DNA of 64,000 nt, taken from NCBI RefSeq assembly GCF_902150065.1, contig NC_043983.1, positions 10,533,321 through 10,597,320 on the forward strand. The letters are read 5' to 3'. Numbering within the stretch: position 1 is the first letter of the stretch; the number at the start of each line of letters is the position of its first letter. Positions 13,601-25,700 of the stretch are shown piece by piece. Made by a program: the position numbers and the translations under genes. This DNA is from Myripristis murdjan (lineage: Eukaryota > Chordata > Actinopteri > Holocentriformes > Holocentridae). The notes under the pieces were generated by a model. That model made no database searches and was not told where the DNA came from. It saw only the letters and a program-made list of their open reading frames with translations.

Positions 13601-16600
13601 TACTCACCAGACTAAAGCAGAATGCATGACAGCTCAGTATTAAGCCTGGTTATTTTGATGACATTATTGCGAAATGTGTTGGAAATTTGAATTTAATGTT
13701 TGCATCAGTGGTTGCAATTATTAAACATCTGGTATTGGATAGCTTGGTTATTTTTGCAGTATTCACACTAAAATGCTTCTTTGATTGAATATTGATTTTT
13801 GTCTCAGACTTATCATTTTGTTTAACTTTTCTTTGATTAAAAAAGTTTGCTCAATTCTTTACATTGCAGCAAGTGGCAAGTTACTTACACGACAGTTTAA
13901 CATTCACAGAGCAACAGTGCACAGGTAATTTTGATTATACACACTGATTTATGAGCAATTCTCATACAAGAAACATTTCATTTAAAAAAAGAGTTTAAAA
14001 TAAATATTGGAAGAATTTTTTTCTTGAAATATTGGACTGATGTTGTATTGGGTAAATCACCCCCACCCTCGTGGAAATATCAGAAAAATATTGACAACTG
14101 TAATATTTTCAGAGGACAATTCTGTGATATTACATTTTGATTACCACCCAAGCTTACCTTGGAAACTTCTGCACTGTCACATATAATCAATTTGTGATGT
14201 TCAGTGCATTCCAGGAGTTATTTTGTGCTTATGTGCTGCGAGTTACTCATTAAAACACTAGCCAAACCACATGCACACAAAACTCTAGATACAAACACAC
14301 TCATTGTTCCCTCACCAGTTTGATGATCTTAATGAGAACCCAGTTATTAGTGGAAGAGGTCATGAGCTTGAAGAAGAGCGGGGCCAGAGACAGATAGTTC
14401 TTGGGGTTCCTTCGGGCCAGCTCACAGATAACATTTACTGCTGCTGACTGGACACCTAAAGAGGACAAAACACATCAGACGGGCAGGAAGGCTGTGCACA
14501 TCGACATCATGCAAGCAATGCTTTAGACTAAAGCAGAAAGGTGGCTGCACCCCTGTAACACCAAATAATTTATTTACATATTTAATTTAAATGCTTAATA
14601 TTTAATTTAATCTAAAAAAAAAAAAAAAAAAAAAAAAAAGCACATGTAAAGGTTGATGACTGATGCAGAGAAACTGGGTTGTAACACCAATAACAGGATA
14701 CAGCATAATTGATAACTTAAAAAAAAAAAAAAAAAAAAAAAAAGGAGTAATTAAACATGATACAACTAATAATGATAACACTAAAATGTGTTTTAAAATG
14801 TATGAATGAAGGTGAACTACACTGCTATGAGTGAAAAATAACAGCAGCACTACACAATGAAGCAAAGACAAAAGGACAAAAAAATATCAGAAATGTTAAA
14901 TATATGCAGAATTTAAAAAAAAAAACATACATAAACAAAAAGTAAAATAAATACATAAATTAAAAAGAAATACAAAGTAAGACGTTTTCCCTCCTTTACA
15001 GCTGTGCAGCCACTTCTGTTTTTGCCTAGTACCTCTACAGGTTATGCCACGACTGAAATATCCTTTTGGCAGTAGCTTGCATCAGATAAAGCTTCGATTT
15101 CGGCTTGTGAGTATAGGCTCACTGAAATTAGTGAGACAGCACAGTTACAGTCCTAACACTAGATCATGAAAACAGATCAATTTTTTGTGAGGTGTTCTTG
15201 TCACAGCAGCAGAAATAGCCCTGTGTGCTGATGAATATTACCAGCCTTCCTTATTCTCATTTTCTTAGCTGCTGAATAATTCATAGAGTTCAGGTGACTG
15301 AGGGTGTCTGTCCCCATGGGCGCCGGCGAGACAATTGAGCTTCCTTGCACTGGAATGAGTATGTCTGGCCCAAATAAAGAGGACATGGAGCCAACTGACA
15401 CAACCAAGACCCCTAGAAAAACTAAAACAGCTCTCATCTTTCACATCATTGAAATGTGGGGCGCCGGTTTTGTCGGAGTCTTCTGAAGTACCTGGGTCTG
15501 GGTCCTCCAGCTTCTCCTTGAGCCTGGGGAAAGCAGGTCGCAGGGACTCTGGGTACTTCAAAAACACCTTGTACATGATCAACACCGCTTTCTTTCTGAT
15601 GTAGGGCTTAGTGTGTGACATCTAGGGTGGAAAAAGGAGTAAAGACAGTTCAGACAGCACTCATATTATCTATATAAAAGTGACATTCCACACCTTTGCT
15701 TAAACTGCCTCCTCGACCACTCTGACAGGCCTCTACTGATAAAATGTACAAAAAAGGAGACTACTACTGGAGAAATAATAAGAAAAGAAAAGGAGAGCCA
15801 CTACACAGCCAGCAGATCTTGCAAGCTCATTTTCATTTGACTTGCGAAACCATCTGACCATGCTCCAACTGAAGCGTTGGACTGGAAGACACAATCTGAG
15901 TCCTTTGAGGAACTACAGGTGTGGCAAAGGTGAGTGCACTGAATTGGAAAACAGAAATAACAAGACATCAACGTAGCATGTTCGTACAAGAATTGTGTAC
16001 CAACATGCGAGCAAGCTGACCATCATAACTGCTGCTGTTTATTTAGTCTTAGCACCCTCACATCATATGGTTCATCTGTCTCATTGGATAAATTAATTAA
16101 TGATGGATGGATGGCAGATCCAATCACTTGCTACGTGGCTTTGTAAACTCCTGGTTTAAACCTAACAGCGCCTAGACTCTGTCTGATAAAGCGAACAAAG
16201 GACACAGAAAGAGCACGGCTGTGCGAGCCTATTCGCCTGTAGCCAGAGGACATAGATCTCCTGACATATTCTTAAGAACTCACCAGAGTCATAATGTCAT
16301 TGGCAAGGTCCCGGGCCAGGTCAGGAGTCACAAAACAAGACAGGCCAGTGAGGGCAACACCTGTGTCATATTGGTTAGGACTGCTGAGATCCTGGGAGAA
16401 AAAAAAATTCAAAAGAAAAAGGAAGGATGCATGTGAGAAAGAAGGAGTTGGCAGAGGAGGAGATAATCTTCCGAGACACTCTGACGTCAAGTGAAAGAGA
16501 AGAGGAGCATCTCTGACCTTTCGGATCTGATTGGTTGTCAGCATGATGACATCAGTGCTCTCATGAAAGCACTGCGAGGCTGCCAGGTAGCCAATCCTCT

Positions 16601-19600
16601 GTAGCAGGAACAATAAGCAGATGTTTAGATATTTCATTTAAACAGTGCAACAAAACAGCGTATTACAACTGAATGCTATAACCTGTAGTAATTCCATGAA
16701 CACGTACCTAGTCACAGACCCAGCTGTGACTACCACTTGTGCTATTTTTGGGTGAGTACTGATGACAGGACCAAGCTTAGATTTTAGTGAAGAAGGTGGC
16801 CTAGTATGTCATTAGGATCAGACACCTCCCATCACAGATGTTTCACTGAATTAGGCCCATGACACTTCCAGATGTCTCAGCAATTATTTCTGGTATCCAG
16901 ATATTCCCTCAGCCACCATCACTCACAACACTAAAGCTATATTCATCAGCACAGCCCTGTGCCTTGATTTGGGCACTTAGTTCACCACATTAAATCCAGT
17001 GATCGGTAACTCCCAAGACCTCTTATTTTACTTCTGGCTTCCGGTCTCACCTTGTATGTAAATTTGGATGAGCTCATGACTTCAACGATGTTGAAAGCGG
17101 CCCAGCTGACATCATAACCCAGCATCTGAAGCTGTAAATACAGAGAGAGGGAGAGAGAGGGGGGGTGAATAAAGGTGGAGAGGCTCCTTGGACTGTCCCT
17201 GTGGAGCATGGAGAGGCTAAATGCATTGAGCTGAGAGCTTTAAAACTGAGCACAGATGCCAATTGCAGCCTAAGCGTAAGTGTAGGCTTAGGCTGTAAAT
17301 AGAAATAGTGCTTTCTTTTAACAGAAATGGGACTTAAGAGTTGCCGCAGAGTGGGCAAAAAATACAACGACTAACGTAAACATTAATTCCCCACTTTAAG
17401 ATGCCATCTAACCATCATTTTTTTGTGATCAAGCAAATCTTAATAATTGTTTTACATTTTTGTTCATCTGTGATGTTTGCTATGTCAATGCCTGGATGTC
17501 ATCACCATCAACAGATCTTACAGTGGTAAAAATGGATAACTTTGTAATGCGGTGCCACGATTAACAAGTTAGCTGTTGTCATATGCTCCCAGGTGGCTTG
17601 TGTGCATCTATACACAGGGACACAGATGGGCTTACACACAGAGAAAATCTATCCCTACATGTATCAGCGTCCATGTGATGGGTGGAAGTCATGGACAGGA
17701 AGTGTCAGTGAATCAGCGGAGGGTGCTGAGAGATCTTACGTAGGTGAGCTTGCACACAGCATTGGCTTTGACAGCGATGTTGTCCTGCTTGAGCTCCTGT
17801 TTGATCTCATCGATGCAGGTGGAGATGTACTTGGCCTGAGGGCAGACAGACAAAAGGGCAAACAGAAAGCACATCAGATTAAGTGGAGTGATATCAAGAC
17901 TGGGAAATGTCTGGCAACCAACACACACATGCTAATAAATTTGTTCAATACAGCAGCTAGTTTGACAGGTGACCAATAATTTGGAGACCTTTTTCCATAA
18001 ATGAGTCCAAAAAACAATCAAAAGTGGCAGTGGCTGTGCCCTGCAGATAATACACATTCTTCCCAAGTTGATGTTCATTACTTATGCATGTGAAACAGTA
18101 CTTACCTATGAAACTGTTCTAATCCACCAGTGGAATAAAGTCACTAAACTAGCCTACTCCACATAGGCTAAATCTCAGGTAAAATTCTAACATAAATGAA
18201 GACTAAAGCTCATGACCAAATGATTACGCTGTACCATTACAATTACATAGACACTAAATGTGGGCTGTACTGTGTATACAAATGGGCACAGGCAATTTTA
18301 CTGCTCTTTCATCTCATGTTGAATAGAAGTCAAATGCTCTCAATTGGATCTGAATTGTTGTCCGTAGCCTGTGATAAATGATTATTTTCAGAAGCCTCCA
18401 TAATCTGAGTGAATGAGTCACAAAAATCTGCATCAGTCAAAAAATTTATGAGTCAAGAAAAAATACAGCTTTTTTGACCCTTGGCACAATACACAGGATG
18501 AATCATTCACCACTTCATATTTGCCTACAATAGTGACAAGACATAACACATTTTATTCAACCATGGAGGACGAGCGTAGTTAGGCCGTTAGACAGGCAGT
18601 GAGTCCAACACTGTTGAGAAGAGCAACCGCAGAAAATGGACACGTACACATATGGTTCTGTGGAGTGTTAGTGTGTGTGCTGGTCATGTGTCTGCAGTCA
18701 TGAGACAGCGAGTGACAGGAGGAGGTAGAGGGGGGTGGGACTGGGTTCTACTGCTGCTCCTGGAGGAGAGGAGGATGGCAGGGCTGCAGGGCAGGCAGGG
18801 GGAGACACAGTATCACCAGACACACACAATGCCTTCCCATCACACTCTCCCTCAACAACCAATTCAGAATGCACTGAAATAACTGAAATAGTTGTCACAG
18901 TGCCAGAAGAGACGCTCTTTCTGCCAGCACAGCAGGTTGAGCTGGAGATATAGGGGAAGTAACAGAGAGATACAAGGTCTGTGACCTTCCAGGCACTGAG
19001 GGTTAGGCCTTTTCATTAAATACAAGCCGATCCCAAGCATGCCTAAAACCCCCATTGCCATTCTGGAATGTCACATAAATTACAATTTGAACATCCTCAC
19101 ACCTTTTTTTTTTTTTTTTTTTAAATATGCCTGCTGTTCCAAATACGTGGGTGGGAGGGAGTGAATGAATGAGCTGTGCAAAGACTGGGCAGTGCACACG
19201 TGAAAAACAAATAGAGAGAGTGCATGCGAAACTGCGGGCTGGCCAGGAAAAAGTAAACACACATACACACGCACACACCGTATTAATATTTCAGCAAGGT
19301 GTCTACTGTTGGCTGGGCAACCAACACCTTATCTAGGTTGGCCAGCTTGGGTTACCTATGGAGAACAGCTCTGTCTATACACTGAATCAAGAGATCAAGC
19401 ATGGACGCCTCAGTGCAGACCAGACAGCTAACCTGGGTGGTCATTTTCCACATCCAAAAACACATGGAGAGACAAACACAGATGATAACAATACAATACT
19501 GCAGCCAAACGTGCACACAGCTGATTAGGCCTGCTTATGAGACTTTATGCAACCAGTGCTTGTAAACACAACATGGCAAACACAGGACAAATTGGGCATT

Positions 19601-21008
19601 CTGGGGAAAACAACCCATCTGAAAAAAGTGGCAAGGCCAGACACTGTGCCTCTAAATTTCACACCTGACCTGCAGATTGAGACAGGTATACACAGCTCCA
19701 ACCCAGTGTGCAACAATAACTCAGAACCCCCTTACCACACACACACAGACACCACCACACCTTACAATTTGGAAGAGCATCATTACAGCAGCAACAAGGT
19801 CAACACAAACTCAAAAATCAACCTAAAACTCATTAGAGGAGCAGGGTGGATAATGAAATGGAAACATGGTTTTTAATTATATTTCCCCAAAACAGTGCCC
19901 TCTAAAGGCCCATCCCACCCGACTCCCCCTCACGTCTGACTCTGTAATGAGCTTTGCCATCAGCCACAGCACACAGAGCACTGATAAAGATGACATCACC
20001 TTCAGTCACTGATGAGCTGAATAAAATGAGGCTCTGTCTGTCTCATCTCCCGGATAAACCAACGTTAAGGTTTCATAAACACAGTTTCAAAGATATTAGG
20101 CACCGACCTAGCAAATTGGCAGTGGCACGTTCCTGCTGATGGTCTTTGCTTAATTAAGTGAGGCGAATCTACAGGTTCAAGTAACTAAAGGCCTCTTTCA
20201 GAGAGTGTCCTCAAGTCTCCGAGAGCATCACAGCATCCATTCTGTAAATAAAATCGACCGACTCAGATGACAGCTCTCACTAACACAACTTAGCTCCATT
20301 CAATACCATTTAAGAATGAGCGGTCAACCCCGATGCTTTTTGGCTGGGCCTTTCTTATTATACAAGGAACAATTAAAGACAAGGCAATTTCCTAGAGTGG
20401 TGTTTAATGCTAGCAGCGTTAGCAGTGCCTTTTATCCGGATGAGGAATCGCCTAGTGAACGGTGACAACCTAGCAAGCTGCGGCTAACGTTAGCTTCGTC
20501 TAACTTGCGGGCACTAACGTTATGTTAGCTGGTCGTCGGCTAAATGAGACTCATATTTACTCTTTGACGTGTAGCTTTAAAATGACAACTATCTTAGACT
20601 ATAGGGGTCAGGAGAAATGTATAAGCCTTTTTACATGGATAACTAGTGGGGTGCACAAGCCAATGGAAAAAAGCGTAGACTATCCCAAGACAGGAGATGT
20701 TAGCTAGCGGGGGGAATGACTGAGCCGACACGGGCGGTTAGCTAACGTTAGCTGGCCAGCCTCCCTCAGGTTAACTTACTTACCTAGTGTTAGCTGGTAA
20801 CGCTAGATAGCGATAACAGGCACAGCTACAGCTATGTGTTGACGTGCAAGACACTAATGAATGCGAAGGTGAACATGTTACAGGTGTGAACATCTGCCAG
20901 TCGGTGGTATACCTCATCTTCCTTGTGATTCCTGATGCCACGTACTAAATCTTGGAGGTTTTTATCGAACATCCGATCGATGCTCCCTTTGACAATCTTC
21001 AAAGCCAT
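1606..21008 (-). CDS. ap3d1: AP-3 complex subunit delta-1 (N-terminal 912 residues; 3' end off window)
   Basis: Large subunit of the AP-3 adaptor, which sorts cargo from endosomes and trans-Golgi to lysosomes and lysosome-related organelles. Coding exons in transcript order: 20913-21008, 17740-17835, 17051-17131, 16518-16598, 16284-16391, 15492-15621, 14316-14455, 13337-13410, 13154-13203, 12235-12284, 11760-11808, 9251-9396, 8941-9089, 8436-8666, 7592-7823, 7003-7148, 5857-5998, 5592-5663, 5403-5478, 4931-5130, 3976-4049, 2237-2405, 1606-1749. All junctions keep frame (2736 nt). The start reads MALKIVKGSIDRMFDKNLQD, nearly the remembered human N terminus. Residues about 30-590 are the helical adaptin trunk (e.g. 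KPYIRKKAVLIMYKVFLKYP, SIRLRALDLLYGM). From about 620 comes the delta hinge (LDLDAWINEP, NNPFYIK, VEHIPVVQIDLSVPLKVPG), then Lys/Glu-rich tracts at about 710-880. The C-terminal ear (roughly 240-300 residues in human) is missing because the gene runs off the left edge. No breaks seen. Confidence 0.97.
6217..6633. mobile_element. Fold-back element or MITE remnant in an ap3d1 intron
   Basis: The left end (aggaccaaaaag, 6220-6231) is inverted at the right end (ctttttggtcct, 6618-6629). Weaker inverted similarity continues inward (gaaagcaaac against caaagccaaa). About 417 bp, AT-rich, no coding capacity. Target duplication is not clear. Confidence 0.4.
7941..7973. repeat. Perfect 15-bp inverted repeat with 3-nt loop
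   Basis: Arms at 7941-7955 (agatgtgcataacat) and 7959-7973 around the loop gtt, directly after a short (TTATG)n tract, in the ap3d1 intron between coding exons 14 and 15. Confidence 0.9.
9397..11759 (-). other. ap3d1: Long ap3d1 intron 11
   Basis: AT-rich with short CA and TG tracts and the SINE-like remnant at 10525-10680. No exon or RNA gene seen. Confidence 0.7.
10525..10680 (+). mobile_element. tRNA-derived SINE remnant
   Basis: GGTTTGAATCC at 10531-10541 resembles the RNA polymerase III B box. About 80 bp later comes agtaaggcactt...ggctgcttcagtgaagcc, a block typical of fish SINEs (agcaaggcactt...gctccagtg). In ap3d1 intron 11. Old and incomplete. Confidence 0.4.
12760..12935. repeat. 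Interspersed repeat fragment with aatcgcaata / atcgcgaatc units
   Basis: In ap3d1 intron 9. Repeated aatcgcaat, gaatcacaat and atcgcgaatcgtg with a cgcatcccta end resemble hAT-type elements common in fish. No paired end was found. Confidence 0.3.
14614..14743 (+). repeat. Twin poly(A) tracts in ap3d1 intron 6
   Basis: Two A-runs of about 25 nt (14614-14639 and 14719-14743) in the same orientation, 80 bp apart. They could be tails of two nested or successive retroposons; the sequence between is not recognised. Confidence 0.85.
17836..20912 (-). other. ap3d1: ap3d1 intron 1
   Basis: The left part is unremarkable, with a poly(T) run at about 19102-19122. The right 500 bp is CpG-rich and holds the GCTAACGTTAGC cluster, so it probably belongs to the promoter-proximal open chromatin. 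Confidence 0.7.
20409..20800. repeat. GCTAACGTTAGC palindrome cluster in ap3d1 intron 1
   Basis: Exact GCTAACGTTAGC at 20483-20494 and 20741-20752, TAACGTTA at 20515-20522, and several GTTAGCT/GCTAGC variants (20409-20423, 20525-20530, 20700-20708, 20788-20812). The nearest copy is 160 bp past the exon 1 donor. The surrounding DNA is CpG-rich and free of other repeats. Confidence 0.75.
20913..21008 (-). CDS. ap3d1: ap3d1 coding exon 1 with start codon
   Basis: The exon encodes the first 32 residues and ends HKEDE before a gtatac donor. An open frame continues upstream of this ATG to 21107, but the human protein begins at the same MALK and the upstream residues (MDERQSSGSV...) look like translated 5' UTR, so 21008 is preferred. 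Context is gacATGG, with G at +4. The next exon is 3.1 kb away; that first intron carries the GCTAACGTTAGC cluster. Confidence 0.9.
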
Positions 21009-21250
21009 GTCTGGCTGTGGCTTGTGTCGCTTCTGTCCTGCGGGACCAAGCGCCTTGCAGAGGGTCTTGTGGGTGCTGACCGACCCGCTGGACTGTCTCT
21101 CATCCACCCGGGTACCGTCTTTGCAGGGTCCGCCGCTGTTTACTAATCCCGGGCAGATGAAGGCGAGGCCAGACGGGGCGTCCTGGGTCTGTGCAAAGAC
21201 GCTGCCAATGGATCAGTGTAGGAAATGGCTGACAAAATGGCGTCTGAAGT
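21009..21250 (-). promoter_or_regulatory. ap3d1: ap3d1 5' UTR and promoter region
   Basis: CpG-rich stretch immediately upstream of the start codon. It contains AAAATGGCG at 21234-21242, a YY1-type site often found at the start of housekeeping transcripts. No TATA box is seen. Confidence 0.5.
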
Positions 21251-21661
21251 CAGCTGACTTGAGTATTATGCGAGATTCTCATCGGGGAATCAATGAAATT
21301 AAAGGCCGCTGCCACTTTATTTATAATTGAAATAGCCACCGCATCAAATTCAATGTGTGACACTGAGAGCCCGATAGTCCATGCAACAATGCTCCATAAT
21401 AATAGCAGGCGACTTCCATTAATGAATTGCATGTATTTTTTTTTTTTTTTTTTTTTTTTGCAAAACTTCCACCGGCCTACAACCTGCAAGATGGATTTGT
21501 AATAATTATAATCAAACCGTAAAGTTAAAACTCATCAGTTGTCAGGTGCTGTGCTGTGTTTTGGCAGCACGTCCTTTATGATGAGGAGGCAGTGAATAGA
21601 TGAACAGCAGATTTAACATACCAAGAAATGAGCTGGGATCATGACCATGCTGAGATTTTTT

Positions 21662-21667
21662 TTTATT
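21662..21667 (-). terminator. hdgfl2: hdgfl2 candidate polyadenylation signal
   Basis: AATAAA on the minus strand 1.1 kb after the stop. A further one at 21316-21321 is very near the ap3d1 start region, so the nearer one is preferred. Confidence 0.4.
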
Positions 21668-22230
21668 CTCAACTAAATGATAGAATTGTTTTGCCATAGA
21701 AATGTTTTACCAATTTACATAGCACTAAAAACACTTCTGCTGTATGTGCATGACAGGCAAATGTCAAAATAGGCTTTAGCTACATAGGATCTTAATAGCT
21801 TTTGCACAACTTGCAAATAAGGGCCATTTCAATCTGTACAGTTATCCCATTTAATATGCAAGTTACTGAAAGCAGACACTATGGGGAAAACAACATGTTG
21901 GGGGTGTGTAACTCCAGAGCATTCATTAGTTAAGACAAAAATATAGACACAAATATTTGAAAACAAGGTTATAAAAAAGTAGGTGGACCTCAGTTGGAAA
22001 AGTTTATGTGACTCGATTCCATGGCTTAGAATTTCAGAATGAGTTGATAGGAAGCAAGACCAGATAATTAAAGAAAAAAAAAAATTACAGAAAAGACTCA
22101 AACAGTACTGCACCTCTCTCTCGCTGACCCAAACACACAGACAATAGGCCTTTGTGATGTTCATTAGGATTTATAAAAAGGGTAAAGTCACTGGATGTAT
22201 GGCTGCAAAAAAAAACCAAACAAACAAACA

Positions 22231-22268
22231 GAAAAGAAAAGAAAAGAAAAGAAAAGAAAAAAAAAAAA
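22231..22268. repeat. (AAAAG)n tract
   Basis: Six GAAAA units then poly(A), in the region following hdgfl2. Confidence 0.9.
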
Positions 22269-22780
22269 GCGAAACATTCACAGCATGGCTCCATTTCCAC
22301 CCGCCTTCCTCCATGGAGCCATTAAAGTTTCACCTTATTCTACCCCAGCCTCAATTCCTGTTAGAAGTGCTAAAAATGGAATCAATATACATACAGTAGG
22401 ACAGACCAAAGCCAGAGTTCATGTGGGAGGAAAAAACAAGGTAGCTTGAAGCAGGGGGTACAGGGTGAGGATCTGGGACGGGCCGAGTGTCGTAAAAAAG
22501 GAAAAAATACATTTCAGAAATGAAAGGGTTCACGCGGCGTCACAAACTATCAGACTAGTGAGCTTTCCTTTTTGCCTTGATAAACAAATGGACCAAAGAG
22601 TTTAAACACAAGGGCCTTCTGGTTTGATATCATTAAGGTACTGAACGTCCAAAATGTCAACACGGTAGGACACGCTGGGTGTGTGTTACAACACTTGGGC
22701 CACGATGACCACATGACTTCAAACAAAGGAGGCCACCGTCCTTTAGCACTTGGTCCGCTGTGGACGTTCTTCCGACTTTT

Positions 22781-25700
22781 TCAGCTTTCTATGGCAGGTG
22801 GTTCCGTCTCTGCGGGGATGCCGTGGTCTGCTTCCTCATACGTGTGCGTGTGTTGTTCAGCAGGGCTGTCTGGGCTGGGTCTAATCCGGGAAGACAAAGC
22901 ACACCATCATAAGCACTGCTCTGTTTAAAAGTCACACAGCTACTACATGGGATAGATAATCATGTGAGCATCGAACATGTTTAGTAAAAAGGCTGGATTC
23001 TCATGTGCACAATGAGTGAAAACGTAAAACAATACAGGGCACACAAGTTCTGCTGGAGTCTAAATATGGCCATTTGCCAAGTTTCCCTTTCATCTGACAA
23101 GTGGGAGTTTTTAGTTACCACATGAAAGATACTCTTTCAAATCCCATCAGTTACACATACAGTGGCAGGCGAATCCAGCGTGAGTAAACAGAGACGTTTC
23201 ACTTCAGCCTTCAGGGATGTTTACCTGTTTGGGCTCAAAGCCGTGTGCTCATTATTCTCCTCCTGGACTGGGGAATTTGGCTTCTCCTCGACCTCCATAT
23301 CCTCTTTCTTCTGTTCCGATTCCCCATTCACAGGAGTGGAATCTAGCAAAAGAGAACCCTTATTGATATAGTGCTAATAATCATCTCATTTTCGCAGCCA
23401 GAGAATATCATGGTAACAGAGAAACCAGCTGCCATCACGATTCAAAATCCAGTCTTCACCTGTGTTTTGGGCCTCGTTCCCGTTATCTTGTGGTTCCTTG
23501 GCCTCTGTTTTAGGTTTAGCTGCCACCTCCGTCTTGCCCACGAAGCGGAGTTTTAATTTGTTGTAGACGTCACTGGCCTTTTCCATCACTGCGCTGCTGG
23601 CTTTATACCGCCGAATCTGCAGCATCAACAAAGACAGGAGCAGTTCACAATGCAGAACATAATGTTAAAAAAAGCAATGTAACACACCTGTGGCAAATTA
23701 TGTCAATCTCTTTCACTGAATTGTTTGCATAATTTTGGGGCCGTCTCACTGGTCACACATTATGCCAAACAAATCCCAGAGAAATGACGGAACCTGCGAG
23801 ATAATTTGTCAGTGCTGTCAAAGTGTAAAAGAAGGTCTACCTTTTTTAGTGTGGCAATAACGTCAGCATTCTTATGCAGGATTTGGCTAGTGACAGGCAC
23901 AGCCTCGAGCTCCCCTAAGGCTTGTAGACACCGCTCTATGTCCTAGAAAACACACAATACACAACAGTGCTTGGATTTTCATTTAAATCAGGCAGTATAG
24001 AGTTGCTTTTTAACGGACACGGAGGGGAAGGAGACGTTTTCTTTACAGAAGAGGAAGAGCACGTGATTTTGTCAGGTGTCACTTACTGGGTTGTCCACTT
24101 TGAGTGCAAACTTGATATCTGTGTGGAGTTTCTGTAGCTTTTCCTCTGGTGAAGGCTCTGCAAATGGACACAAGCAATGTTCAGTATACTGTTTTGAAAG
24201 CAATACCTCCCCTCTTATTTCAACAAAACCTCTTTCATACCCACTGTAATATCAGTTTTAGACAATGTCAATTAGATGGTCAGTAGTTTTGAACACCCGT
24301 TCTAAACCTACCTTTATTTATTATTTTACCCAGTGTTTCTGTGTTATTATGGCATGGAAATTAATGTGTTTTAAGTGATTTTACAAGTCTATATGTGTGA
24401 ATGTTATGTGTTTTCTCAGCCCACACCAAAGACAATTTTCTTTCATTGCCTGACTGACAAAGTTTTCTGAATCTGATCGACAGCATCAGTGGGCTCTGCT
24501 TTCAGTGAACCCGTCTAGTTGCTGCACTGTTTCCAACTCTGCAAATGAATTTACACCAGGCTATTAAAGCTTGCCTGCCTCAGCGGACGAGAACAAGTGT
24601 TTGTGAAAACAAGCGAGACTTTGTGGGAGACTGACCCTTTTTCTTCTCCACTTTCTTCTCTGGAGGCCTCTCTGGTTTGCGTCTGGGTTTTTCAGGCTTA
24701 GACCTGAGGGAGAGGGAGCTCAGCGATCTGTGTGCATTCATTTTTAATCACGTTAACCTAATGAGGTTTACATACTGTAGTCTTTGGTTCCCCTTGATGC
24801 ACTCACCGTGCCCTGGACTTCTCCTCTGACCGCTGGGCTTTCTTCTCCTTCAGCTCTTTCTCCTTTCTGTCTTTGCCCTCCTTCTCTTTCTTCACTCTCA
24901 CCTTCTTCTGGTTGTCTGGTCGTTTGGAAGGTTTTTTCACCTTTGCAACGGGAAAAGCGAAATGGAATCAACTCATGTGTACGTGGAGCTTAATCTTTAC
25001 ATAGAACATTGATTCAAAGTTATGGGATTGCACAAATTAACTTATGTCTTCAAAAGGATATCTGTGGATGTCAGGTGAATTCATTTAGCTAAATATGACC
25101 ATTCTCATATCTAACTGGTTTGTATTAAAACATCTGCAATTTATAATCAGGCCATCACTCAGACAACATTTATAATCTTACACATCTTCAAACAACAACA
25201 AATATCAGATATCAATACAGAAGCCGCTCAAATTCCTGTTCCTTTCTTAACAGAAAACATATTATTGAGGATTAAAAATGGAAGCATTATTGCATGGATA
25301 GTTTATCAACGCTTCCCCATATAATGTTGTTCTCCAGCAAGTGACCATACCTCAGCTGGGGTTGGAGAATCGGAGTCAGAGGGCGCAGGGATCGGGGGTG
25401 GAGGGGGTTTCTTGGACTTCTTCAGCGGGTGATCGTCTACGCCCTCGTCCGAGCTGCTGCTGCTGTCACTGTCGCTCCCTTTTTTCCCCTTCTCTTTCTC
25501 CCTTTTCTTCTTCTCCTCCTCCTCCTTCTCTCTCTCGCGTAGCCGGCGGAGCTCCTCCGCCTCCTCCCGTTTCCGGCGTTCCTCTAGCTCTCGTCGGCGC
25601 TCTTCGTCTCGTTTCTTCCATTCGCTGATGCGGTCGGGCTCGCTGTCGCTGTGGAAAACAGAGCCACCGTTATGCTGCCATTCACAGCAGACCTAACTGC

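Larger units (their letters stand above)
21251..22780 (-). other. hdgfl2 3' UTR and gap to ap3d1
   Basis: A/T-rich, with a T24 run at about 21436-21459 and the AAAAG tract. The part from 22780 down to about 21660 is probably hdgfl2 3' UTR. No gene seen. Confidence 0.6.
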